A DNA stretch of 12,773 bases. It comes from Deltaproteobacteria bacterium. Lineage in GTDB: Bacteria; Desulfobacterota; Desulfobulbia; Desulfobulbales; Desulfobulbaceae. Positions 1 to 7,207 of the stretch are shown here, piece after piece (within the stretch, counting starts at the first letter, position 1; every line of letters starts with the position of its first letter). The stretch is from the NCBI GenBank assembly GCA_013151365.1, contig JAADIK010000097.1, forward strand, positions 1-12,773, read 5' to 3'. The notes under the pieces were generated by a model. That model had not been told where the DNA came from. It made no database searches and saw only the letters and a program-made list of their open reading frames with translations. The position numbers and the translations under genes are program-made.

Positions 1-53
1 TTGGCCGGGCCGTCGTTCCCCCTTTCGCCTGGACAACGAACAGGAGGCAGAAA

Positions 54-620
54 ATGTTTAAGCAAGGTGTCATTCACGGGCGCTTCCAGGTCCTCCACAA
101 CGACCATATAAAGTACCTCCTGGCCGGCAAGGCCCGATGTGAACACCTGGTGGTGGGAATTACCAATCCCGATCCCGTCCTGACCCGGCAGGATACGGCG
201 GACAGCTCCAGGAGCGCCCCGGATGCCAATCCGTTGACCTATTATGAGCGCTACTGCATGGTCAATGCCGCCCTGGCCGAAAACGGCCTGGGGCCGGAGA
301 GTTTCTCCGTTGTCCCCTTCCCCGTCAATTTGCCGGAACTTTACAAATATTACGTCCCCCTTGATGCGGTCTTTTTTCTGACCATTTACGACGCCTGGGG
401 AGAGAAAAAATTGCAGATGTTTCAAGGAATGGGCCTCAAAACCGAGGTCCTCTGGCGGCGGCAGCCGGAGGACAAGGGGCTGTCCTCAACAACGATCCGG
501 CGAAAAATCGCGGCCGGCGAACCATGGGAACATCTCGTGCCCGCCGCCACCGCCCGCCTGATCGAAGAGTTTGCCATTGCCGCCCGGATCAGGGCTGCCG
601 CCAAGGTGACACCTGGATAA
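54..620 (+). CDS. NMN adenylyltransferase-like nucleotidyltransferase (NadM type)
   Basis: A 188-residue cytosolic protein of the HIGH-type nucleotidyltransferase fold. Proteins of this size and pattern adenylylate nicotinamide or nicotinate mononucleotide to make NAD or its precursor. Seen: an N-terminal strand leading into GRFQVLHNDH (residues 9-18), which sits where the family has GRFxPxHxGH; GITNPDP at 35-41; and a C-terminal SSTTIR (144-149), matching the ISSTxxR phosphate-binding motif. The glycine of the usual HxGH is aspartate here (HNDH, 15-18), while both histidines are kept. Length fits the archaeal-type NadM class (about 170-190 residues) rather than NadD. The ATG at 54 is preceded by AGGAGG at 42-47 with a 6-base gap, so the start is firm. 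It stands alone; a likely terminator follows at 744-776. The exact substrate is inferred, not shown. Confidence 0.85.
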   Translation: MFKQGVIHGRFQVLHNDHIKYLLAGKARCEHLVVGITNPDPVLTRQDTADSSRSAPDANPLTYYERYCMVNAALAENGLGPESFSVVPFPVNLPELYKYYVPLDAVFFLTIYDAWGEKKLQMFQGMGLKTEVLWRRQPEDKGLSSTTIRRKIAAGEPWEHLVPAATARLIEEFAIAARIRAAAKVTPG

Positions 621-743
621 CAGCCGGCGGCCGCAACGGCTAAAAACCGCTCACCCTCCTTGTATCTTTAATTTTCTGCTGAACGGCTGCAAAAAAATGT
701 TGCCCATCCTTGGCGACAATGGTATAAAGAGAAATTTTTCAGC

Positions 744-776
744 AGGCGCTGCAAATAAAGCGCCTCTTCTTTTTCC
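744..776 (+). terminator. Rho-independent terminator after the nucleotidyltransferase
   Basis: A perfect 7-bp stem, AGGCGCT (744-750) and AGCGCCT (759-765), closes an 8-base AT-rich loop and is followed by CTTCTTTTTCC. It lies about 125 bases after the stop at 620 and no other gene intervenes, so it most likely ends that transcript. Confidence 0.6.
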
Positions 777-810
777 GACCTTTTTCCCTATTTCGTGTTC
801 AGCACCTCTT

Positions 811-900
811 AGCGAAACGCCGGCACACCTTCCTGCTTTTTGTTTTTAAAATTTTTTTAAAATTTTAAAAAAATACAAGAAGAAGCGAAACGCGGCACCC
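811..900. repeat. Direct repeat around an A/T-only palindrome
   Basis: AGCGAAACGC followed by CGGCAC (811-828) recurs, with one base missing, at 884-900. Between the two lies a perfect 22-bp palindrome made only of A and T (852-873: T7 A4 T4 A7), preceded by another T/A run from 842. This is conspicuous in a GC-rich window. No gene is visible in 621-907; apart from the terminator and this repeat I see nothing else there. Confidence 0.5.
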
Positions 901-907
901 TGGTCGT

Positions 908-941
908 AAAAAAAGGCCCTTATCCCCTGAAGGAAAAGGGC
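908..941 (-). terminator. Orphan reverse-strand intrinsic terminator
   Basis: On the reverse strand GCCCTT (941-936) pairs with AAGGGC (921-916). Inside it TCC can pair with GGGA, and the stem is followed by C then seven T residues (914-908). This is a good intrinsic terminator, but no convincing reverse-strand gene lies upstream between 945 and 1330. Confidence 0.55.
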
Positions 942-1025
942 GACGGCTGGTCTGGTAACCGTATTCCGCCTCCATTGGTATTCCGCCGGTATTCCGTCGG
1001 ATAGTGTTGCCCTTCCTTAAACAGG
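926..1025. repeat. 100-bp imperfect inverted repeat with internal GTATTCCGYC repeats
   Basis: The left end CCTGAAGGAAAAGGGCGAC and the reverse complement of the right end (CCTGTTTAAGGAAGGGCAAC) agree at most positions apart from small insertions. Between them GTATTCCGCC occurs at 961 and 978 and GTATTCCGTC at 989. It looks like a small palindromic element distinct from families A and B, but only one copy is present in this window. Confidence 0.4.
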
Positions 1026-1058
1026 ATAGTGCGCCTAAGTGCGCCCATTCCCCTTATA

Positions 1059-1272
1059 CCTGAACCCGTGACGGCTTGAGGAATATTGCGATATGCGGAA
1101 TTTATTGCATTATTGCCGAAAGAAGGCACTTGCTGGCCTTCACCAGGCCGCCCTGCGGGGCGCCCGATAACGGCGCATCTGCTGTGTTGGCAACTCGTTG
1201 ATATCACACCAGGATAATCAACCTCGTTGCCGCCTTGCATCTGCACCGTTCTCGAACGCTCACGGATCCAGG
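1059..1272 (+). mobile_element. Family A non-autonomous element, copy 1 (214 bp)
   Basis: Terminal inverted repeats CCTGAACCCGTGA (1059-1071) and TCACGGATCCAGG (1260-1272). The interior matches copies 2 and 4, including the stem CGCCC-TGCG-GGGCG, the segment GCATCTGCTGTGTTGGCAAC, and the right-end block TTGCCGCCTTGCATCTGCAC. Flanking pentamers TTATA and TTGCA agree at three of five positions, as for a decayed 5-bp target duplication. It encodes no protein. It ends 57 bases before the DEAD-box start codon, so it probably lies in that gene's promoter or leader region. Confidence 0.8.
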
Positions 1273-1289
1273 TTGCATACTGCCATGGT

Positions 1290-1322
1290 GCCGGAAAAAT
1301 CTCCGGGCCGGCTTTTCTTCTT
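1290..1322 (+). promoter_or_regulatory. Terminator-like hairpin just before the helicase start
   Basis: Two mutually exclusive stems are possible: CCGGA (1291-1295) with TCCGG (1302-1306), or GCCGG (1290-1294) with CCGGC (1308-1312). The second is followed directly by TTTTCTTCTT. It ends 7 bases before the ATG at 1330. It could act as an attenuator or could sequester the weak ribosome site. This is inferred from sequence only. Confidence 0.3.
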
Positions 1323-1329
1323 ACAGGTC

Positions 1330-3078
1330 ATGAATATGATATCATTTGCAGAAATCGGAGTGAATCCGGAAATTGTCAAGAGTCTTGTTGAATTGGGTTT
1401 TGAAACCCCGACCCCGGTTCAGGAAAAAGTCATCCCCTTGCTGCTCAAGGAACAGGGCGACTGGATCAGCCTGGCCCAGACCGGGACCGGCAAAACAGCG
1501 GCCTTCGGCGTGCCCCTGGTCCAGAAAATCGATACCGGCCGCCGCGAGACCCTGGCCCTGGTGTTATGCCCGACCCGGGAACTTTGCATCCAGGTTGCCG
1601 GGGATATCGTCGCCTACGGCAAGCATATCCCCAATCTCAAAACCCTGGCGGTCTACGGCGGCGCCCGCATTGACCGGCAGATCAGCGCCCTGCGACAGGG
1701 GGTGCACATTATCGTCGCCACGCCGGGCCGTCTGAACGATCTGATGCGGCGGCGGGCCGCGGATATCTCGTCTGTCGCCACCGTGGTGCTTGACGAGGCC
1801 GACGAGATGCTCAACATGGGCTTTCACAAGGAGATCAGCGCCATCCTGGCCGAGACTCCGACCACGAGAACCACCTTGCTCTTTTCCGCGACCATGTCGC
1901 GCGAAGTGAAGTCCATTGCCAACAAATACATGACCGCGCCGCAGGAAATCATCATCGGCCGCCTCAACTCCGGGGCTGACAATGTTCGCCATCTGTACTA
2001 CATGGTCCGGGCCCATGACCGTTTTCAGGCCCTGAAACGGATCGTTGATCTTACGCCCGAAATTTACGGCATCATTTTCTGCCGCACCCGGCAGGAAACG
2101 CAGGAGGTGGCGGATAAACTCGGCCGGGACGGTTACCAGGCAGAGGCGCTGCACGGAGACCTTTCGCAGGTCCAGCGTGACTCGGTCATGGGAAAATTCC
2201 GGCGGAAAAATATCCAGCTGCTCGTGGCCACGGACGTGGCCGCCCGGGGCGTGGACGTCAACGACCTGAGCCACGTCATCAACTACAACCTGCCGGATGA
2301 TCTCGCCAGCTATACCCACCGCAGCGGCCGGACCGGCAGGGCCGGCAAGACCGGCATATCGATCTCCATCATTCATCAGCGGGAGGGATGGCGGATCAAG
2401 ACCATCGAGAAAAATCTCAAGAAGAGCTTCGGGCGCTGCCAGGTTCCGTCAGGCAGTGAAATCTGTAACAGCCGGATCATGCAACGGATCAATACCATGC
2501 TGGCAGAGGAGGTCGACACCGAGCGGATTGAACCGTTGATGCCGGCACTCCGCGAAAAACTGGCCGACCTGGACCGGGACGAACTCATCCGGCGCTTCGT
2601 CGCCCTGGAATCCGGGCGGCTCCTGGAGTATTACCGCAACGCCCCGGACCTGAACGTTCAGGCAACAGGCAACGACCGGGGCCGGAGGAATGAAAGGGAT
2701 GCCGGACGCAGGGCTGACCGGAGCCGCGCCAACTTTACCCGTTTCCATGTCAATGTCGGGAAAAATGACGGCATGGCGCCGGAACGGCTCATCGGCATCA
2801 TCAACCAGGGCTCGCGTCATACCAACATCGCCATCGGCAAGATTGAGCTGATGCGTAATTTTTGTTTTATCGAGGCCGACAGCCGTTTCTCCGATACGGT
2901 CCTGCACGCCTTCAGCCACCTGATGATCAACGGCAAGAAGGTGAGCATCGAAATCGCCGCCAACCGGAAGAAAGAGTTTCCCGGCCGGCGGTCGAATGCC
3001 TGGAAATCCGGCCCCAATCGCTCCGATCGCTCCGCTGCCGGCGGCCGCCGGAGAAAGGTAATCCGGGCCGCTTCGTGA
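1330..3078 (+). CDS. deaD: DEAD-box ATP-dependent RNA helicase with C-terminal DbpA-type RNA-binding domain
   Basis: A 582-residue cytosolic RNA helicase that unwinds structured RNA, with probable roles in ribosome assembly and cold adaptation as in the CsdA/DeaD group. Motifs in order: Q motif region FAEIG...PTPVQ (6-31), motif I AQTGTGKT (49-56), PTREL (81-85), TPGR (131-134), DEAD (155-158), SAT (186-188), ARGVDV (305-310) and HRSGRTGR (330-337). After a helical linker comes a DbpA-like RRM (about 470-543), then a basic, low-complexity tail. The frame is open back to 1198, but those codons fall in a mobile element and lack helicase homology. The start MNMISFAEIG at 1330 puts the Q motif at the usual distance; its ribosome site is weak (ACAGG). 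ATG 1336 is an alternative. The next gene, an ABC-F ATPase, begins 157 bases later on the same strand. Confidence 0.93.
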   Translation: MNMISFAEIGVNPEIVKSLVELGFETPTPVQEKVIPLLLKEQGDWISLAQTGTGKTAAFGVPLVQKIDTGRRETLALVLCPTRELCIQVAGDIVAYGKHIPNLKTLAVYGGARIDRQISALRQGVHIIVATPGRLNDLMRRRAADISSVATVVLDEADEMLNMGFHKEISAILAETPTTRTTLLFSATMSREVKSIANKYMTAPQEIIIGRLNSGADNVRHLYYMVRAHDRFQALKRIVDLTPEIYGIIFCRTRQETQEVADKLGRDGYQAEALHGDLSQVQRDSVMGKFRRKNIQLLVATDVAARGVDVNDLSHVINYNLPDDLASYTHRSGRTGRAGKTGISISIIHQREGWRIKTIEKNLKKSFGRCQVPSGSEICNSRIMQRINTMLAEEVDTERIEPLMPALREKLADLDRDELIRRFVALESGRLLEYYRNAPDLNVQATGNDRGRRNERDAGRRADRSRANFTRFHVNVGKNDGMAPERLIGIINQGSRHTNIAIGKIELMRNFCFIEADSRFSDTVLHAFSHLMINGKKVSIEIAANRKKEFPGRRSNAWKSGPNRSDRSAAGGRRRKVIRAAS

Positions 3079-3084
3079 GCGCCC

Positions 3085-3116
3085 GCCGGGCCGGACTCGA
3101 TGTCGCCCGGCCCGGC
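3085..3116 (+). promoter_or_regulatory. Strong GC hairpin between helicase and ABC-F genes
   Basis: GCCGGGCCGG (3085-3094) pairs perfectly with CCGGCCCGGC (3107-3116) across a 12-base loop, starting 6 bases after the helicase stop. No T run follows, so it is not a classic intrinsic terminator. It may protect the 3' end of the mRNA or pause polymerase. A second, weaker stem GACCG/CGGTC (3188-3206) lies closer to the ABC-F start. Confidence 0.4.
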
Positions 3117-3235
3117 AAGAGAGCCGGCGAGAATCTGAAAAAAAAACCGTTTCCCTATGGGCACGAACCATTCGGAACCCGGCGAAAGACCGCTACTAAC
3201 CCGGTCTGCAACTTTACTTTACAAGGAACCAACGT

Positions 3236-4870
3236 ATGATCAACGTATTGAATGTCGCTCTCTCCTATGGCAAGAGGGTTATTTTTAAAGACGTCAATAT
3301 CAAGTTCACCCCAGGCAACTGCTACGGGCTTATCGGCGCCAACGGTGCCGGGAAAACGACTTTTCTGAAAATCCTCGCCGGCGAGATCGAGCCGGACAAG
3401 GGTGATATCGGGGTCGGCGCCGGGCAGCGTATCGCCGTGCTGCGGCAGGACCACTTCGCCTTTGACGAGGAGACCGTCTTGCATACCGTCATCATGGGGC
3501 ATGACCGGCTGTGGCAGATAATGGCCGAGCGGGACGCCCTCTATGCCAAGGCCGATTTTTCCGAGGCGGACGGGATCCGCAGCGGCGAACTGGAGGCCGA
3601 ATTCGACGAGATGAACGGCTATGAGGCCGAGCCTGAAGCGGCGACGCTCCTCAACGGTCTCGGCATAGCCGAAGAGCTGCTCCGGAAGAAGATGAAGGAG
3701 CTGGAGGGCGGCGACAAGGTGCGGGTCCTGCTCGCCCAGGCCCTCTTCGGCAATCCCGACATCCTCCTGCTGGACGAACCGACGAACCACCTGGACCTGG
3801 CCTCCATCACCTGGCTGGAGGAATTCCTCGGGCGGTTCCAAAATACCGTCATCCTCGTCTCCCATGACCGTCACTTCCTCAACCAGGTCTGCACCCACGT
3901 GGCCGACATCGACTTCGGGCGGATTCGGGTGTATGTGGGAAACTACGACTTCTGGTATCAGGCGAGCCAGCTGCACCTGAAGCAGAGACAGAACGAAAAC
4001 AAAAAAACCTCTGCCAAGGCCGACGAACTGAAGGCGTTTATTCAGCGTTTCAGCTCCAATGCCTCCAAGGCCAAGCAGGCGACCGCGAGAAAAAAGCTCC
4101 TCGAAAAACTAACCATCGAGGACATGCCCGTCTCTTCGAGGAAATACCCGTACATCGTTTTCAAGCCCGAGCGGCCGTGCGGTGATATCATCCTGGAAAT
4201 CCGGGGGCTATGCAAAAAGATCGACGGCGTTACGGTCCTGAACGACCTGGACCTCACCGTCAACAAGGGAGACAAGATCGCCTTTGTCGGCAGCGACAGC
4301 CTGGCCAAGACCACCCTCTTCCAGATTCTCGCCGGCGAGATGGAGCCGGACAGCGGCGGCTACCGCTGGGGCGTGACCATCGGCACCGCCTATTTTCCGA
4401 AGGAGAACGGTTCCTACTTCAACAATGACCTGAACCTGATCGAGTGGCTGCGCCAGTTCGCGCCGGCCTCCGAAGGAGAGAGTTTCGCCAGGGGCTTTCT
4501 CGGCAAGATGCTTTTTTCCGGGGAAGAGGCCCTGAAGAGGACCAGTGTCCTCTCCGGCGGCGAGCGGGTCCGCTGCATGCTGTCCCGGATGATGCTGACC
4601 GGCGCCAACGCCCTGATCCTCGACGAGCCCACCAACCATCTTGACCTGGAATCCATCATGGCCCTGAACAACGGCCTCATTGCCTTTCCCGAAGTGGTGC
4701 TGTTTTCCTCGCACGATCACGAATTCGTCTCCACCGTGGCGAACCGGATCGTTGAGATTAATCCGGCCGGGGTCATCGACCGGATGATGGGATTTGACGA
4801 ATACCTGGAAAGTATTGAAGCGGCGCAGCTTAAGGAGAAAAATGTCACTGTCCGCCGCCAGGCCGCTTAG
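3236..4870 (+). CDS. ABC-F family ATPase (YbiT-like), ribosome-associated
   Basis: A 544-residue soluble protein with two ATP-binding domains and no membrane segment, as in ABC-F translation factors that act at the ribosomal E site. Domain 1: Walker A GANGAGKTT (34-42), signature LEGGDKVR (156-163), Walker B ILLLDEP (176-182), H-loop H210. A charged helical linker (about 243-310) corresponds to the P-site tRNA interaction motif. Domain 2: GSDSLAKTT (352-360) in place of Walker A, signature LSGGERVR (439-446), ILDEP (461-465), H493. The second Walker A lacks the central GxG but keeps KTT. From memory, some YbiT-like proteins show a similar change, so it may be normal for the group. The length is close to E. 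coli YbiT. AAGGA at 3223-3227 sits 8 bases before the ATG. Family B copy 1 begins 50 bases after the stop. Confidence 0.92.
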   Translation: MINVLNVALSYGKRVIFKDVNIKFTPGNCYGLIGANGAGKTTFLKILAGEIEPDKGDIGVGAGQRIAVLRQDHFAFDEETVLHTVIMGHDRLWQIMAERDALYAKADFSEADGIRSGELEAEFDEMNGYEAEPEAATLLNGLGIAEELLRKKMKELEGGDKVRVLLAQALFGNPDILLLDEPTNHLDLASITWLEEFLGRFQNTVILVSHDRHFLNQVCTHVADIDFGRIRVYVGNYDFWYQASQLHLKQRQNENKKTSAKADELKAFIQRFSSNASKAKQATARKKLLEKLTIEDMPVSSRKYPYIVFKPERPCGDIILEIRGLCKKIDGVTVLNDLDLTVNKGDKIAFVGSDSLAKTTLFQILAGEMEPDSGGYRWGVTIGTAYFPKENGSYFNNDLNLIEWLRQFAPASEGESFARGFLGKMLFSGEEALKRTSVLSGGERVRCMLSRMMLTGANALILDEPTNHLDLESIMALNNGLIAFPEVVLFSSHDHEFVSTVANRIVEINPAGVIDRMMGFDEYLESIEAAQLKEKNVTVRRQAA

Positions 4871-4919
4871 GGCTTGCGCAGAAATTAATTGGTAGAATCG
4901 GCGCCCGGATTTGGGTCGG

Positions 4920-5051
4920 TAACCGGTCACAGGTGCCACAGATTTAGGTAGTCGCTGCCGTTCGCAGGTAAGCGACCGAAGGGAGACTCCGATAGTCTCT
5001 CTATGCGGGCGGGAAGCGACCGCGTGAAGATGGGGTGCCGGTGACGGCTTA
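4920..5051 (+). mobile_element. Family B palindromic element, copy 1 (132 bp)
   Basis: About 90% identical by eye to the reverse complement of 6799-6929. The ends are imperfect inverted repeats beginning TAACCGGTCACAGG and ending CCGGTGACGGCTTA, so a TA dinucleotide bounds each side. Inside, GAGACT-CCGAT-AGTCTC forms a hairpin, and GTCGCT (4951-4956) can pair with either of two AGCGAC copies. No protein is encoded. It separates the ABC-F gene from the radical SAM gene, and its right end lies just ahead of a TATGAT (5071-5076) that could be a -10 element. Confidence 0.7.
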
Positions 5052-5148
5052 CGCTACCGCTCCAAGCCGGTATGATCCGAACTATATTCCGGCGGCCCGG
5101 CCCCGTTGAACGTGGCAGTCAATCACCCATGCGCCCCAGGTAAAACGG

Positions 5149-6801
5149 TTGCATTACCATCTCATCACCCTGAATTGTCGTTATTCTCACTCCTGCCTGG
5201 CCCTGTTTTATCTTCGCAACGAGCTTGAACGGCACCTGCCCGGCTGCCGGGTCGACATGAGTCAGCCGACCATTAACGATCCCTATTACGATACCCTGCT
5301 GCGCATCTCCGGCAATGAGGCCGAGGCCTTGTTTTTTTCAGTGTATATCTGGAACGGCGCCTACATATCCCGCCTGGTCCGCGACCTGGCCCGGGTCCGG
5401 CCCGACCTGCCCATTATCCTGGGCGGCCCCCAGGCCCCGGTCCTTGCCGGCCTGACGGACCGGTGTACCGTCATCCACGGCGAAATCGAGGGCGTGGCCG
5501 ACTCTTTTTACACCGATTTGCAGCAGGGACGGTTGCGCCCGGCCTACCGGGCCGTGTCCGGCCGCCCCTTTTTTTCCCCGTATCGACCGCAGGATTTTGC
5601 CGGCCCCCTGGCCAATCGCCTGATTTACTACGAGTCATCCCGGGGCTGCCCCTTTTTCTGCTCCTATTGCCTCTCTTCGGTGAAACACGGCGTTTTTCAC
5701 AAGAAAATCGAAACGGTACAACAGGAATTGGCGGCGATCCTGGAGCAGCGGCCGGTGCTCATCAAGTTCGTCGACCGGACCTTTAACGACGACCCGCATC
5801 GAGCCCTGGCCATCTGGCGTTTTCTTGCCGCCAGGCCCGTCGGCACCCGGTTTCATTTCGAGATAGCGCCGGACCGGTTTACCGGGGAGATGTTCGCTTT
5901 CCTGGCAACCGTGCCGCCCGATCTCTTTCAGTTTGAAATCGGCATCCAGTCCACCGACCCGGAGACGCTGGCCGCGGTCAACCGCAAGATGGACGTGGAG
6001 CTGGCAGCGGCCAATATCCGCAGGCTGGTGCGCCTCGACTCCATTCATCTGCATGTCGACCTGATTCTCGGGCTGCCCCGTGATACCGTGGTGAGTTTTC
6101 GTCGTTCCTTCAACCGGGTCTTCGAACTCGAACCCCATCATATTCAAATGGGCCAGCTCAAGGTCCTGCCGGGAACGGCGCTCGGAAACGAGGCGGAGAA
6201 CTTCGGGATCATCTACTGTCAACAGCCGCCCTACGAGGTGCTGGCTACCCGCTGGCTGGACCACCGGACCATCGGCCACCTGCACGCCTTCGGCGAGTGC
6301 GTGGAGGCTTTTTACAACAACCGCTTTTTTCGTTCGTTATGGCGTTATATCCTGAACCGCCGGGAGGAACCCTTTCTTTTCTTTCAGGAGTTGCTGGCAA
6401 CCGCCAAGGAACAGGGATTCTTCGAACTGGCCCATACGCCGGAGCTGCTGACCCGCATCCTGTGCGAACTGGCGGCCGGGCGGCCCGACAGGGAACTGCT
6501 GCTGGAGTTGCTGCGCTACGATTGGCTGCGCTGCGGCCATCGCCTGCCGCCCCGGTACCTGGCAACTACACCGGCCAGCGACATTCGCGCTGAAATGCGG
6601 CAGAAACTGCCGCAGAATTATCCCGGTTTGTTCAGCTACCGGGACCGGGACGAATTTTTAAAGCAGAGGTCATTCCTCCGCCTGTCCGGCGCCGCCCTGC
6701 GGGAGATCGGCCTGAGCAGCGACGACCGGGCCGGCACCGTCTGTTTTCTGCCGGAACAGACCGCCGGGGTTATCAAGCACAGCCGGGCAATCCTGCTATA
6801 A
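5149..6801 (+). CDS. B12-binding radical SAM protein with DUF4080-type C-terminal region
   Basis: A 550-residue cytosolic iron-sulfur enzyme. An N-terminal cobalamin-binding-like Rossmann region (about 1-125, with ITLNCRYSHSCLAL and ILGGPQAP) is followed by a radical SAM barrel. Its cluster ligands C167, C171 and C174 lie in SRGCPFFCSYC. The SAM-binding face shows FVDRTFNDD, FEIGIQS and LILGLPRDT. A long C-terminal region (about 400-550) resembles DUF4080 proteins, whose substrate I do not know; methylation or another radical rearrangement would be typical. The start is taken as TTG 5149, with CCAGG at 5135-5139 as a weak ribosome site; an in-frame TGA at 5107 blocks extension and no in-frame ATG lies between. 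The stop TAA (6799-6801) is part of family B copy 2, so the last residues may have been altered by that insertion. The gene is alone between two inverted repeats. Confidence 0.88.
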   Translation: MHYHLITLNCRYSHSCLALFYLRNELERHLPGCRVDMSQPTINDPYYDTLLRISGNEAEALFFSVYIWNGAYISRLVRDLARVRPDLPIILGGPQAPVLAGLTDRCTVIHGEIEGVADSFYTDLQQGRLRPAYRAVSGRPFFSPYRPQDFAGPLANRLIYYESSRGCPFFCSYCLSSVKHGVFHKKIETVQQELAAILEQRPVLIKFVDRTFNDDPHRALAIWRFLAARPVGTRFHFEIAPDRFTGEMFAFLATVPPDLFQFEIGIQSTDPETLAAVNRKMDVELAAANIRRLVRLDSIHLHVDLILGLPRDTVVSFRRSFNRVFELEPHHIQMGQLKVLPGTALGNEAENFGIIYCQQPPYEVLATRWLDHRTIGHLHAFGECVEAFYNNRFFRSLWRYILNRREEPFLFFQELLATAKEQGFFELAHTPELLTRILCELAAGRPDRELLLELLRYDWLRCGHRLPPRYLATTPASDIRAEMRQKLPQNYPGLFSYRDRDEFLKQRSFLRLSGAALREIGLSSDDRAGTVCFLPEQTAGVIKHSRAILL

Positions 6802-6929
6802 GCCGCCACAGGCACCCCATCTTCACGCGGTCGCTGCCGCCCGCATAGAGGGACTATCGGAGTCTCCCTTCGGTCGCTTACCTGCGAACGGCAGCAACTG
6901 CGCAAATCTGGGGCACCTGTGGCGGCTTA
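6799..6929 (-). mobile_element. Family B palindromic element, copy 2 (131 bp, inverted)
   Basis: Nearly perfect terminal inverted repeats, TAAGCCGCCACAGG (6799-6812) and CCTGTGGCGGCTTA (6916-6929). The interior matches copy 1 in opposite orientation, with a long exact central block around GCGACCGAAGGGAGACTC. TA at both outer edges would fit a TA target duplication. The first three bases are the stop codon of the radical SAM gene. The 82 bases from 6930 to the tRNA hold nothing I recognise beyond T-rich runs on the reverse strand that could end the tRNA transcript. Confidence 0.75.
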
Positions 6930-7011
6930 CGTCCTGGTATCGGAAAAACAGAAAAACGGGGAAATAATCATGGCAGCAGGGAAGGAAAGAAAACGGGAAT
7001 CAGGGTCGGGA

Positions 7012-7086
7012 TGGTGGGCGATACTGGGATCGAACCAGTGACCCCTGCCGTGTGAAGGCAGTGCTCTCCCGCTGAGCTAATCGCCC
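7012..7086 (-). tRNA. tRNA-Val (anticodon CAC)
   Basis: A full cloverleaf reads on the reverse strand. The acceptor GGGCGAT (7086-7080) pairs with ATCGCCC, followed by discriminator A and an encoded CCA (7014-7012). The D-arm is AGCTCAGCGGGAGAGCA. The anticodon arm is CTGCC-TTCACAC-GGCAG, giving CAC, which reads GTG. The T-arm contains GGTTCGATCC. Flanking bases extend the acceptor pairing (GGGTC before, GACCC after), which may help processing of the precursor. It has its own promoter at 7108-7136 and stands alone. Confidence 0.97.
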
Positions 7087-7107
7087 GACCCGGAATCACA
7101 ACTTGTT

Positions 7108-7136
7108 AAATTAGTGCATTCCGCCGGCGTCGTCAA
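7108..7136 (-). promoter_or_regulatory. Sigma-70-type promoter of tRNA-Val
   Basis: Reverse strand TTGACG (7136-7131), a 17-base spacer and TAATTT (7113-7108). This is close to consensus, with transcription expected to start near 7101, about 15 bases before the mature tRNA. Confidence 0.65.
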
Positions 7137-7207
7137 CAGCAGAGAACAGTGCCGGCGCTTTTCTCGTCCCGCCCCTCCGTCTGGTTGAGGACGGCCGGGC
7201 ACAAGAC

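Noticed and set aside
920..1246. 108-codon reverse frame across the 100-bp repeat and family A copy 1
   Set aside because: No ribosome site, low-complexity composition, and it runs through repeat sequence into a terminator stem. It is most likely non-coding.
1198..1329. N-terminal extension of the helicase by 44 codons
   Set aside because: The extension is encoded by the right part of family A copy 1 and the hairpin, with no helicase homology. The start at 1330 gives the normal N terminus.
3188..3206. ABC-F leader attenuator (GACCG/CGGTC stem)
   Set aside because: A 5-bp stem with a 9-base loop and no real T run; no short upstream reading frame could be supported.
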